DNA of 49,157 bases from Bacteroidota bacterium (GTDB lineage: Bacteria; Bacteroidota; Bacteroidia; Bacteroidales; GCA-2711565): contig JAHIVC010000064.1 in assembly GCA_018816945.1 (NCBI GenBank), positions 1 through 49,157 of the forward strand. The letters are read 5' to 3'. The translations under genes were made by a program, and so were the position numbers. This document shows, one piece after another, positions 25,961 through 33,903 of the stretch. How positions within the stretch are numbered: the stretch's first letter is position 1; each line of letters starts with the position of its first letter. Below the pieces are notes generated by a model. That model made no database searches. It was not told where the DNA came from and saw nothing but the letters and a program-made list of their open reading frames with translations.

Positions 25961-27181
25961 ATGGGCCGTTGGACATCTTACAATCTGTTATTTTTCATCA
26001 AAAGAAAAAAACTTCTTAAATCAGGAAAAGCAGCATTATTTGCTAAGATTACTGTCAATAAAAGGAGTGCTGAATTCGTATTAAAATGCACTGTAAATCC
26101 TGAGCACTGGAGCAAGGAAATGGGCGCAGCTAAAGGAAATTCACAGGAAGCCAAGTTAGTTAATGAATTTATTAATTCCGTTAAATTCAGGTTTCAATCC
26201 AACATCAATAAGATGATCAGTGGAGGTATTGAGATAACTGCTGAAAATCTTAAAAATAAGTACCTTGGATTCGAACCAAAAGCTAAAACTGTTCTGGAAA
26301 TTTTCCAAGAACACAATCAAAAATTAAAGGCATTGGTAGGCAATGAATTTGCTTATGGAACATATCAGAATTACCTCACTTCATACCGGCACATCAGGGA
26401 TTTTATTCTTTTTAAATTTAAAAAGGATGATTTGGAAATCTCTAAGGTAAATCATGAATTCATTTCCTCTTACGCATTCTACCTCAAGAGTGAGAAAAGC
26501 TGTAATCATAATACTGCAATGAAGCAGCTTAATAACTTCAAAAAAATTACCCGTACTGCGCTTTATAGTGATTTATTGCCAAAGGATCCTTTTTTAAATT
26601 ATAAACTCTCAGTGAAGAAAGTCGATCGCGATTTCTTAACAGATCATGAATTATCTAAACTTATTAATAAGAAGTTCACTATTTATAGACTTCAGGTTGT
26701 AAAGGACTGTTTCCTTTTCGCCTGTTATACCGGCCTGGCTCATGCTGACCTACAAAGACTGACTTCTGAAAATCTCATCATTGGTGTTGACAATAAACTC
26801 TGGATAAGCATAAAAAGAAAAAAAACCAATGTCCAAAGTAATATTCCACTCTTACCGGTTGCAAAAGCAATCCTGGATGAATACAAAGAACACCCAATAG
26901 TCATCGAAAAGGGGTTACTTCTACCAATTCTATCCAACCAAAAAATGAATGCATACCTGAAGGAAATTGCAGATATTTGTGGCATAACTAAAACACTTAC
27001 AAGTCACATAGCCAGATATACTTTTGCAACCACAATCACACTTAATAATGATGTGCCAATTGAAAGCGTTTCAAAAATGTTAGGGCACAGTTCCCTGGAA
27101 ATGACTAAAATTTATGCCAGATTACTAGATAAAAAAGTCGGAAGGGACATGGAACACATCGCTGAAAAGTACTCGTCTTAA
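25961..27181 (+). CDS. Tyrosine recombinase (integrase) of a Bacteroidota mobile element
   Basis: A 406-residue integrase that should catalyse insertion and excision at tRNA-Arg. An arm-binding N-terminal region (residues 1-100) and a SAM-like core-binding domain (about 110-215) precede the catalytic domain. Catalytic residues seen are Lys in the RKKT turn (about 288), His349 and Arg352 (SHIARYTFAT), His376 (LGHSSLEMT) and the nucleophile Tyr385 (KIYARL). The usual first Arg (TGLR) is Ala260 in CYTGLAHADL; loss of this Arg is known in Bacteroides conjugative-transposon integrases such as IntDOT. It reads away from the tRNA, as expected for an element lying to its right. The ATG at 25961 fits the start of the arm-binding domain. 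Confidence 0.93.
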   Translation: MGRWTSYNLLFFIKRKKLLKSGKAALFAKITVNKRSAEFVLKCTVNPEHWSKEMGAAKGNSQEAKLVNEFINSVKFRFQSNINKMISGGIEITAENLKNKYLGFEPKAKTVLEIFQEHNQKLKALVGNEFAYGTYQNYLTSYRHIRDFILFKFKKDDLEISKVNHEFISSYAFYLKSEKSCNHNTAMKQLNNFKKITRTALYSDLLPKDPFLNYKLSVKKVDRDFLTDHELSKLINKKFTIYRLQVVKDCFLFACYTGLAHADLQRLTSENLIIGVDNKLWISIKRKKTNVQSNIPLLPVAKAILDEYKEHPIVIEKGLLLPILSNQKMNAYLKEIADICGITKTLTSHIARYTFATTITLNNDVPIESVSKMLGHSSLEMTKIYARLLDKKVGRDMEHIAEKYSS

Positions 27182-27289
27182 AATTATTTTTACTTTTTAG
27201 GTGCGACAAATTTGATTTAGAGGTATAAAGTAATTTATCCTATTATCTTTTTTAGCAAAATTCTTTTGAATCACTTTTAAGCTTAAGAT

Positions 27290-28453
27290 TTGAATTCAAT
27301 TATAATTAAGGAAGAGCAGGAATTTAGAGTTTATGGAGATATCTTGCAAGGACGCCTGCAACCATTTAAACCTCAATTTAATGATCGGGATCTATTATCC
27401 GGATTAATTGAGTATGCCAATACCCGGGAAGTTGTTATAAAAGTGACTGATCTTGACTTAAACAAAGACCTTGATACCATTGAATTTTCCAAATTGGGTT
27501 ATAGGGACAAAGACGATTTTTCTGCCAATATCCGATCAGGTGAAAAACCCGGGACCGCTATTATTACCATCGTTCCAATCAGTCACTACCTTCTGGGAGA
27601 TAAAATGGACAATGATATCGAGCAGCCTCCCTGTTTTAAATCTAAATGCTATCTGCGTTTAATCATCGATGAATTCGAAAGAATAAAGATCAGGGCATGT
27701 AAACTTTTGAATACTCCACAAGATCCTGAACAATTAAAATTTATTGCATTAAAAAATCTCCGTACAGCGGAGTTCCTGCTTCGTGAATCTTCAGCCGTAA
27801 GTCATTTCCTGTTTGTTCCGGAAGATGATACTCAAAAACGATCCTTATACTACATAACTGTTTGCTTGAAAAAGTTCCTGATTAAATCCATCCGTTTCTA
27901 TCATAAACTTTTTGATCCTTTAATTACTGAATTCTTTGAGCAATCCGAGAACCTAATTAAAAATATTGATTGTATCACTAATTCCGATTGTATTAAATAT
28001 CTGTACCCCGATGAACTCGATAACAACCTGAAAGAGCAAACAGAAAATTATTTTCGATATCCGATAAATCCTAATAGAGGCAAGGACGACTTTTTAAATA
28101 TTTTAAAGAGTAACCCGGCACCCATCTCAAAAATAAAGTTCAAACAAAATGGAACACCGGTTCTAAGATGGACCGGCAAAATTAATTTACTTATCACCCT
28201 ATTTTATGATCTGATGGAAAATGGTCAAATTACCTCCTCCGATGGAAAACATATCAAGGAAAATTCAAACATATCCGATATGTTTAAGAACACTGATACA
28301 AATATGAAACTCGTAGAATTTTTATATGATAACTTTCTGGATAACAGTGGTCAAAGGCTATCAAAAAATACGCTTAGAACCTACCTGAATCCCAACCGTC
28401 CCGACAAAAGGTCCAAAAGGTCTCAAAACTTAAATCTGGACAAATACAAATAG
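27290..28453 (+). CDS. RteC-like element protein
   Basis: A 387-residue protein with no recognised catalytic motif. The C-terminal 90 residues ('LRWTGKINLLITLFYDLMENGQI', then 'LSKNTLRTYLNPNRPDKRSK') resemble the C-terminus of RteC, a regulator of excision in Bacteroides conjugative transposons, and of related proteins in Bacteroidota elements. The middle is helical and Cys-containing (CFKSKCYLRLIIDEFERIKIRACK). The start is TTG at 27290; an in-frame stop lies two codons upstream and no ATG occurs for the first hundred residues, so TTG is the only likely start. It follows the integrase by 108 bases and probably takes part in control of excision or transfer. Confidence 0.68.
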   Translation: MNSIIIKEEQEFRVYGDILQGRLQPFKPQFNDRDLLSGLIEYANTREVVIKVTDLDLNKDLDTIEFSKLGYRDKDDFSANIRSGEKPGTAIITIVPISHYLLGDKMDNDIEQPPCFKSKCYLRLIIDEFERIKIRACKLLNTPQDPEQLKFIALKNLRTAEFLLRESSAVSHFLFVPEDDTQKRSLYYITVCLKKFLIKSIRFYHKLFDPLITEFFEQSENLIKNIDCITNSDCIKYLYPDELDNNLKEQTENYFRYPINPNRGKDDFLNILKSNPAPISKIKFKQNGTPVLRWTGKINLLITLFYDLMENGQITSSDGKHIKENSNISDMFKNTDTNMKLVEFLYDNFLDNSGQRLSKNTLRTYLNPNRPDKRSKRSQNLNLDKYK

Positions 28454-28572
28454 TTTTTACCAACCCACTGAATTTCAAAAACATATCAAATAAAATGGTA
28501 TCATGATACTATTTTATTGCTCTTGGACTTTTTTTTTCCTCTTACAATTGCTTTGATTTTCATAAGCCCTGC

Positions 28573-28701
28573 ATGAAAATCGTGAAACACCTTGAGCTGT
28601 TCATCGAACTGTTCATCGAGCGGAGCCGAGATGAACGAGATGAACAAGATGGCCAAGATGAATCCACACCCAAGGTGAAGGGCATAACCAAAACAATTTA
28701 A
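28573..28701 (+). CDS. Possible small protein (42 residues) overlapping a palindromic repeat
   Basis: An ATG-initiated frame of 42 codons ends 3 bases before the HTH gene. The product begins MKIVKHLELFIELFIERSRD and continues Asp/Glu/Gln-rich. Most of its middle is the translated dispersed palindrome (28591-28660), which tends to stay open in frame, so this may be chance. Its position directly before the HTH gene is the only support. Confidence 0.22.
   Translation: MKIVKHLELFIELFIERSRDERDEQDGQDESTPKVKGITKTI
28591..28635. repeat. Dispersed palindromic repeat, copy shared with 32318-32344
   Basis: The 27 bases at 28609-28635 are identical to 32318-32344 inside the replication gene. The repeat is partly palindromic (TTCATC ... 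GATGAA around a GCGGAGCC centre) and here is preceded by a second CTGTTCATCGA unit. It belongs to the family of short GC-rich palindromes scattered over Bacteroidota genomes. Confidence 0.6.
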
Positions 28702-28704
28702 ATC

Positions 28705-29004
28705 ATGGAAGTAATTACAATCGAAAGTGAAACTTTTAAAAAATTGATTAAGAGTTTAGAGGAATTAAAAACTGTTGTTTCCGAAAACTTCAATCATTCC
28801 TCAAATCCGGGAAACCTGAACAATAAAACCTGGCTAAACAAAAAAGAAGCCTGTCAAAAGCTGAGGGTATCCGAAAGAACCCTGCAGACATACCGCAATA
28901 CTGGTATCATTCCATTTTCAAGGATACAGGGCAAAATCTATTACAAAGCCGAAGACTTACAAGCATTTTTTAACGACCATTATCAAAAAGGTAATTCGCA
29001 TTAG
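28705..29004 (+). CDS. Excisionase-type helix-turn-helix DNA-binding protein
   Basis: A 99-residue protein with a MerR/HTH_17-type winged helix at residues about 44-92. 'WLNKKEACQKLRVSERTLQTYRN' gives the two helices, and 'GIIPFSRIQGKIYYKAEDLQAFF' gives the wing and last helix. The N-terminal 35 residues form a predicted helix, probably for dimerisation. Proteins of this size and fold lie beside integrases in Bacteroidota elements and act as recombination directionality factors or regulators. It probably binds near the att repeats or its own promoter. It is followed by the first copy of the structured repeat. Confidence 0.85.
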   Translation: MEVITIESETFKKLIKSLEELKTVVSENFNHSSNPGNLNNKTWLNKKEACQKLRVSERTLQTYRNTGIIPFSRIQGKIYYKAEDLQAFFNDHYQKGNSH

Positions 29005-29015
29005 TAAAACAATTT

Positions 29016-29280
29016 AAAAGCGTTGGCCCGGAAGAACGGCGGGGATTAGGTATGGCCTTGCGCGTAGAAGCATCGTTCTTCCTTGATTTTTTGCTTCGTT
29101 TTGTATCAAGACAAAATGAAGATTAGAATCTACCATTAATTAACAAAAAGTAAACATGGCAACCTTACCTGAATTTATATCAGGATTTCTTTCCTGCCCG
29201 CCCTGTTTGGTCTCACTATGGCAGGCGGGTGGACAAGCAAAAGAAACGTAGCGAAGCGAATTTCGGCATAGCCAAATGAA
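29016..29280. repeat. Structured repeat element, copy 1
   Basis: Shares two blocks with 29778-29943: a 5' block of about 70 bases beginning AAAAGCGTTGGCC, and a 3' block of 49 bases (29232-29280) with one mismatch. The 5' block folds into a 9-bp stem (29030-29038 with 29074-29082) around a 35-base loop containing GGCGGGGATTAGGTA. A second hairpin follows (29094-29104 with 29111-29121). A third palindrome (CCCGCC ... GGCGGG, about 29198-29229) looks inserted. The frame starting ATG at 29158 runs only about 25 codons and may be a gene remnant. It fills most of the 407-base gap between the HTH gene and the next ORF. It may be a non-coding RNA, a MITE or a REP-like element. Confidence 0.7.
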
Positions 29281-29322
29281 CGAATAAATCGAACACTTTT
29301 TATTGCTTAAACATTATACAAC

Positions 29323-29415
29323 ATGAAACGAGCATGTTCGTTGAACGCAAACAAGGATGAAAATCTCATATGCGAGTTCCATCCGACCTATTTTATTAAA
29401 ATTATTTACGGATGA
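29323..29415 (+). CDS. Possible 30-residue peptide, coupled to the next gene
   Basis: An ATG-started frame of 30 codons (begins MKRACSLNANKDENLICEFH) whose TGA overlaps the ATG of the next gene as ATGA (29412-29415). The coupling pattern matches other joints of this element. The composition is not obviously repeat-derived. No family is recognised. Confidence 0.3.
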   Translation: MKRACSLNANKDENLICEFHPTYFIKIIYG

Positions 29416-29645
29416 AAAAACAAGATAATATCAATAAGCTTAGAACAAAACTAGCCTACTTCAAAATCCTATACCGGATATTTTGTTTTCACAATTTCCA
29501 ATTAAAATTGATAGACCTGATCCTTCGTGTTTATGACAAAAAAGATGCTTTTCTCGATACCGAAATCAGCTCTAACGAACTTATCATCAATTCACTCCAT
29601 CAGGACATCAGGCATCTAAAGAAAAAACTGAAGGTCAATGGCTAA
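29412..29645 (+). CDS. Small hypothetical protein of the replication module
   Basis: A 77-residue basic protein I do not recognise. It looks all-helical, with an N-terminal Lys-rich stretch, a central 'ILYRIFCFHNFQLKLIDLILRV' amphipathic helix and a basic C-terminus (RHLKKKLKVNG). Its stop overlaps the ATG of the truncated duplicate of the replication gene at 29638, so originally it was probably co-translated with an intact replication protein. That position suggests an accessory replication or regulatory role, by inference only. Confidence 0.5.
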   Translation: MKKQDNINKLRTKLAYFKILYRIFCFHNFQLKLIDLILRVYDKKDAFLDTEISSNELIINSLHQDIRHLKKKLKVNG

Positions 29646-29793
29646 ACTCGATGAACCAAAATACGGTGCTTACTATTCAAAAAGAATCATTGAAGAACTG
29701 GGTATCGACGACCACTTGAATAGCATCTGGCTTTATGGTTTCTTGAACCGTAAATATCAGGATCAAATATTTTCTAAAAAAGCGTTGGCCTGA
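29638..29793 (+). pseudogene. Truncated duplicate of the replication protein gene (N-terminus only)
   Basis: The 51-codon frame (MAKLDEPKYGAYYSKRIIEE ... ) is clearly homologous to the first about 48 residues of the 805-residue protein at 29976. Both share Y-G-x-Y-Y-x-K-R-I-I-x-E-L-x-I-D-D and, further on, NSIWLYGF and NRKY. Homology stops at the exact point where structured repeat copy 2 begins (29778), and a TGA in the repeat ends the frame. It is a remnant cut off by the repeat, or created when a second replication gene was joined downstream of it. Confidence 0.8.
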
Positions 29794-29943
29794 AAAAACG
29801 GCGGGGATTAGGTAGGCTTGTGTGGTGGGAGCTTCGTTTTTTCTGTCTTTTTCTTTGGTTCGTTGATACTTGCCCCGAGCATGGTCGAGGGGTTGACAAG
29901 CAAAAGAAACGTAGCGAAGCGAAGTTCGGCATAGCCAAATGAA
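29778..29943. repeat. Structured repeat element, copy 2
   Basis: Same element as 29016-29280 but shorter. The 9-bp stem (29792-29800 with 29835-29843) differs from copy 1 by two compensatory pair changes, G-C to A-T in both cases, while much of the loop (GCGGGGATTAGGTA) is kept. The 3' block 29895-29943 has one mismatch to copy 1. A different palindrome (CCCCGAGC ... GGTCGAGGGG, about 29873-29892) sits where copy 1 carries its own. It abuts the truncated gene on the left and ends 32 bases before the intact replication gene. Confidence 0.72.
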
Positions 29944-29975
29944 TAAAAAAACATTGATAAACCACCATCAAATAA

Positions 29976-32393
29976 ATGAGCAAAACAAAAAACACATATG
30001 GCCATTACTACACAAAACGCATAATCAAAGAACTGGCTATTGATGACAGTCAAAATAGCATCTGGCTTTATGGTTTTATGAACCGTAAATACACACAAAA
30101 TATCTTCTCTGAAGATGAGCATGGCAACATTCGGATATTGGTTTACTCATTGCATCGTCATCCAATACAGTATGATCACAACAAGGCGACGCCTTTTAAA
30201 CCAAACATCAATAACAATCGCGAACAAACCTATTATATCACAAGGCTCAAGGATCCGGTTGCTGATAAAGACGGGAAAGTAAAAAAGTACCACATCCCAA
30301 AAGGAGCCGGTACTTTTCCTTTTTTCCCTCCCCTGCTGCTCGAAAAGTTTGAAAACAAAACCCCGATTAAAACCCTGGTGCTGACCGAAGGTTTCTTTAA
30401 AGCCTTCAAAGGTTGTATGCATGACATGGATGTGGTCGGATTATCTTCAATTACGCACTATCGTGATAAAAAAACCAAAACTTTGCATCCAGAAATATTA
30501 GAACTGATCACAGAATGTAAAGTTGAAAATGTCATTATTCTATACGATGGTGATTGCCTTGATATTTCTGCAAAAGCCCTTGAAAACCACGACGACCTCT
30601 ACAAACGCCCCGGCGGTTTCTATTCTTCAGCTCATAACATTCAGGAGTTGCTAAAAGATTACGATTTAAACATCTATTTCTCCCATATAATAAGCGATTG
30701 CCACCCCGAACACCCAAAAGGTCTGGACGACATCATGATCGCTTTTAAGGCAGAAGAATGGAAACTGGCCAAAGATTTATCTTTATTCAGCAAACCCGGA
30801 AAGTATTTTTTCAAACTTAACATATCGCATTCAACGCATAAATTGCGAAAATACTTTCACATCAATTCCCCTGAAGAATTCTATACCTTCCACGCTGAGT
30901 TCATAAAAGATCAAAAATTTGTTTACAATGGAACTCAATACAATTGGGATGAGGAAGCCGGAAAACTGAATGTCATCATACCGGCAGCAGCGCGCGACTA
31001 TTTTAGGGTAGGCGATTCATATTACGAATTTGTGGAGGTCCCAAATAAATTCCATAACCTCGAGCGTAGATTCGAACGACGCCTAAAAGGAACCATTATC
31101 GACGACCACAGCAAAAGCTTTTTAGATCATGTACCTAAATATAAATCCTTTTGCAATGTCCCCGATCACAATAACTTTCACCAGGTCACCAGCAATTGCT
31201 TTAACATCTATGCACCATTCGATCACGAGCCCGAAGAAGGGAATTGCGAATTGACATTGGATTTTATCCGGCACATCTTTGGTGAACAATTAAATCTAGG
31301 TCTTGATTACATTCAACTGTTATTTCAAAAGCCAACGCAGATCCTTCCAATACTTTGTTTAGTATCAAAGGAAAATCACACGGGTAAAACCACTTTTGCC
31401 AAATTCCTCAAAGAGATTTTTACCCAAAATGTGACCGTAGTTGGCAATGATGAACTTTCTGCCAGTTTCAATACTACTTATGCAAATAAACTCATTATTA
31501 TTTCCGAAGAAACATTCCTGGATAAAAAGCAGATCATTGAGAAAATCAAGGCGCTATCTACTGCCGATAAAATTTTGATGAATGCAAAGGGAAAGGACCA
31601 CATTGAAATTGATTTCTTTGGCAAGTTCATACTTCTATCCAACAATGAGGATAATTTCATTTATGCCTCTAAAAACGATATTCGTTATTGGGTCCGTAAA
31701 ATCCCAATTCCTGAAAAAGTAAATGTTGACATACTCGAAGATCTCAAATTCGAAATACCGGCCTTTCTCGATTACCTCAACAAACGCAAATTAAGCACCG
31801 GGCATGAAAGCCGTATGTGGTTTCATCCCGATTTGTTAAAAACCGATGCCTTAAAAATCATTCAGGAAAACAGTCAGCCCTGGGCCGAACAGGAAATAAA
31901 ATCCCGCATCACCGAATTACTCTACGACACCGGTGAAGATCATATCATGATGTCTGCTTCAATCATCAATAAAGAATTCTTTAAAGGCCGTTATAATGAA
32001 AACTATATCAGCAAAATTGTAAAAGAAAATCTGGGCATCGACAACATAAAAAATGAAGATGGTCAATATTTGGTGAGAGTTTATAAATACCCTCATCCCT
32101 ATCAAACCTGGGATGAAGGCGAACCGGTTGAAAAGATGAATTATATAAAACACCGTGGCCGCCCATTCCAATTCAAACGCGAACTCTTCATCAACCCCGA
32201 AGAAGAAAAAAATATTCAATACATCCCCGATCCCGATGTCACAACGAGCTGTTCATTGAGCGCCTGCCCTGAGCGTAGTCGAAGGGAAGTCGAAACGAAG
32301 TCGAGTGTCACATCGAGCTGTTCATCGAGCGGAGCCGAGATGAAGTCGAGATGCCTTCACGAACCCAATCACCAGGAAGACCTCCCATTCTGA
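29976..32393 (+). CDS. Replication protein: TOPRIM-like primase region plus SF3-type helicase
   Basis: An 805-residue protein. Residues about 110-250 contain a TOPRIM-like pattern (TLVLTEGFFKAFKG with the acidic Glu; VIILYDGDCLD; HPKGLDD). Residues about 440-600 form an SF3/DUF5906-like ATPase with Walker A 'ENHTGKTTFAKF', Walker B 'KLIIISEE' and a sensor 'KFILLSNNEDN'. It resembles primase-helicases that replicate Bacteroidota mobile elements after excision. The extreme C-terminus (QEDLPF) looks like the acidic tip of single-strand DNA-binding protein. Just before that tip, about 40 residues come from dispersed palindromes (ACPERSRR). It starts 32 bases after structured repeat copy 2. Confidence 0.82.
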   Translation: MSKTKNTYGHYYTKRIIKELAIDDSQNSIWLYGFMNRKYTQNIFSEDEHGNIRILVYSLHRHPIQYDHNKATPFKPNINNNREQTYYITRLKDPVADKDGKVKKYHIPKGAGTFPFFPPLLLEKFENKTPIKTLVLTEGFFKAFKGCMHDMDVVGLSSITHYRDKKTKTLHPEILELITECKVENVIILYDGDCLDISAKALENHDDLYKRPGGFYSSAHNIQELLKDYDLNIYFSHIISDCHPEHPKGLDDIMIAFKAEEWKLAKDLSLFSKPGKYFFKLNISHSTHKLRKYFHINSPEEFYTFHAEFIKDQKFVYNGTQYNWDEEAGKLNVIIPAAARDYFRVGDSYYEFVEVPNKFHNLERRFERRLKGTIIDDHSKSFLDHVPKYKSFCNVPDHNNFHQVTSNCFNIYAPFDHEPEEGNCELTLDFIRHIFGEQLNLGLDYIQLLFQKPTQILPILCLVSKENHTGKTTFAKFLKEIFTQNVTVVGNDELSASFNTTYANKLIIISEETFLDKKQIIEKIKALSTADKILMNAKGKDHIEIDFFGKFILLSNNEDNFIYASKNDIRYWVRKIPIPEKVNVDILEDLKFEIPAFLDYLNKRKLSTGHESRMWFHPDLLKTDALKIIQENSQPWAEQEIKSRITELLYDTGEDHIMMSASIINKEFFKGRYNENYISKIVKENLGIDNIKNEDGQYLVRVYKYPHPYQTWDEGEPVEKMNYIKHRGRPFQFKRELFINPEEEKNIQYIPDPDVTTSCSLSACPERSRREVETKSSVTSSCSSSGAEMKSRCLHEPNHQEDLPF
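32250..32360. repeat. Palindromic repeats inserted in frame at the 3' end of the replication gene
   Basis: A block of GC-rich short palindromes: GCCTGCCCTGAGCGTAGTC-type sequence, GTCGAAACGAAGTCGAG, and the 27-base unit also found at 28609-28635. All three are read through in frame and give the SACPERSRR-like peptide. The DNA is unlike its AT-rich surroundings. The reading frame is kept, and the original C-terminus reappears after it. Confidence 0.75.
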
Positions 32394-32541
32394 TCTTATT
32401 CTCCCCTTTGGGGTGATCACTTGCTTACCTGTTCAAAGCGAGGCAAAGGTGGGAAACTGCTGTGTGGTTTTAATAAAAATAAAAAACTTATAGGTATTGA
32501 AAAGTATTTATATTTAGATTTCTGTCTTGTAATAATTATTC

Positions 32542-32549
32542 TATTTTTG
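32542..32549 (+). promoter_or_regulatory. Candidate promoter -7 box of the RiPP-like cluster
   Basis: TATTTTTG matches TAnnTTTG exactly, 23 bases before the radical SAM ATG at 32573. The -33 region has no perfect TTTG. The gap from 32394 to here also separates the cluster from the replication gene, so the cluster is probably its own transcription unit. Confidence 0.45.
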
Positions 32550-32572
32550 TAAAATTAATTTTCAATACAATA

Positions 32573-33595
32573 ATGTCTAACAATCATTTGCTTGAAACAG
32601 CATACGAAGAGGAATTCTATTTCCAGTGGCATATAACAAATGAATGCAATCTGCGTTGTAAACACTGTTATCATGATAATTATCTTGATGATTCCTTAAA
32701 ATTGGATCAATTAATAAAAATTGGGAATCATTTATGTGATGCAGCAAAAAAATGGGGTAAGAAAGCATCATTTAGTCTTACCGGAGGAGAACCATTTACT
32801 AATCCGGAAAATCTATTCGCAATACTTGAACTCCTAGAAACACGTAATGTCGACAGGATTGACATCCTTACCAATGGATTTTTAATAGATGAAGAAATTA
32901 TTAATAGGCTCAAAAAATTTAAAAAACTTAGGAGGATTCAGCTTTCACTTGAAGGGCTGAAAGAAACAAATGATAGGATACGTGGTGATGGTTCTTTTGA
33001 CAAAACGATTAAAATTATAAAACTATTAAAAGATCATTCATTCACAATAAGTATAATGATGACCATTGGGAAGCATAATAAAGATGAAGTAATTCCCCTT
33101 GCAAAAGAACTTAAAGTTTTAAATGTTGATACATTTATTCTTGACCGTTTTATCCCCGAAGGCCAAAGCCAGAATAAGAAAGACTGGTTGTTATCACCTG
33201 AAGAAATTAAAAATGTATATTCAGAAGCATATAATTATTTTCAAAATTGTTTAAAACCTCGCTTCTTACTTTATAGAACGTTATTTTGTCTTTTAAATCC
33301 TGATGATCCCCATATTGGTGCAATCTGTTCTGTAGGTAATAATGCAGTGACAATTATGCCAAATGGTGATGTTTTGCCCTGTAGAAGACTACCTATTAAA
33401 ATTGGAAACTTATTAGAAGAAACAATTTATAAAATTTGGTATACCTCTCCTTTACTTTGGGAAATGAGAAATCCTAAAAACTTAAAGGGTAAATGTAATA
33501 ATTGTGAACATATTCCTATTTGTAGGGGGTGCAGAGCAATGGCATATGCAATAACGGATGATTATTTTGAAACCGATCCTCAATGTTGGAAATAA
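32573..33595 (+). CDS. Radical SAM/SPASM peptide maturase
   Basis: A 340-residue radical SAM enzyme. The SAM-cluster cysteines are Cys25, Cys29 and Cys32 (ECNLRCKHC), and SLTGGEPF follows. The C-terminal SPASM domain is complete: Cys252-x12-Gly-x4-Cys270, then Cys308-x2-Cys311-x5-Cys317-x2-Cys320, and Cys338, enough for two auxiliary iron-sulfur clusters. SPASM enzymes of this size (PqqE, sactipeptide and ranthipeptide synthases) form C-C or thioether bonds in ribosomal peptides. The next genes are a PqqD-like protein and a small Cys-rich peptide, so thioether formation on those cysteines is the leading hypothesis. It is the first gene of the cluster. Confidence 0.92.
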   Translation: MSNNHLLETAYEEEFYFQWHITNECNLRCKHCYHDNYLDDSLKLDQLIKIGNHLCDAAKKWGKKASFSLTGGEPFTNPENLFAILELLETRNVDRIDILTNGFLIDEEIINRLKKFKKLRRIQLSLEGLKETNDRIRGDGSFDKTIKIIKLLKDHSFTISIMMTIGKHNKDEVIPLAKELKVLNVDTFILDRFIPEGQSQNKKDWLLSPEEIKNVYSEAYNYFQNCLKPRFLLYRTLFCLLNPDDPHIGAICSVGNNAVTIMPNGDVLPCRRLPIKIGNLLEETIYKIWYTSPLLWEMRNPKNLKGKCNNCEHIPICRGCRAMAYAITDDYFETDPQCWK

Positions 33596-33597
33596 AA

Positions 33598-33903
33598 ATG
33601 AAAAAATATATCCTTGTCGAAAACATTATCCTTAAATTTGATGAAGTATCAAATAGATATTACGCTTTCTGTATTTCAACTGGTGATCATTTTATTTTAA
33701 CCAAAAGTGGATATTTTATTTTAGAGTTCCTTGAGATGGGCAAAGATATTAATGAAATTATTAGCTTTGTTCATAAAAATGAAAATATTGACCTTGACAC
33801 ATGCAAAAGAGACACATTAAATTTTATTAATAAATCTGAAAAAATTGGTATAATTTCTATTCTTAAAGAGGAGCAAAAAAATGATAAAAAAGAGCACAAT
33901 TAA
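33598..33903 (+). CDS. PqqD-like RiPP recognition element (RRE) protein
   Basis: A 101-residue PqqD-like protein. 'ILKFDEVSNRYYAFCISTGDHFILTKSGYFILEFL' is the three-strand/first-helix part of the RRE fold, and 'INEIISFVHKN' plus the following helices form the winged-helix rest. RRE proteins bind leader peptides and present them to the modifying enzyme. It starts 2 bases after the radical SAM stop; an ATG at 33583 overlapping that stop is an alternative. Its 3' end overlaps the start of the precursor gene by 23 bases. The tight order maturase-RRE-precursor supports a PqqE/PqqD-like division of labour. Confidence 0.85.
   Translation: MKKYILVENIILKFDEVSNRYYAFCISTGDHFILTKSGYFILEFLEMGKDINEIISFVHKNENIDLDTCKRDTLNFINKSEKIGIISILKEEQKNDKKEHN
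33868..33873 (+). promoter_or_regulatory. Strong Shine-Dalgarno sequence of the precursor gene
   Basis: GAGGAG lies 7 bases before the ATG at 33881. Most genes here have no visible Shine-Dalgarno sequence, as usual in Bacteroidota, so this one supports the small gene and suggests high translation of the precursor peptide. Confidence 0.6.

Noticed and set aside
27290-32393. Relaxase or conjugation genes in the element core
   Set aside because: I looked for HUH or MobA-type motifs and VirD4/TraG-type ATPases in these proteins and saw none. The P-loop protein is an SF3-type helicase.
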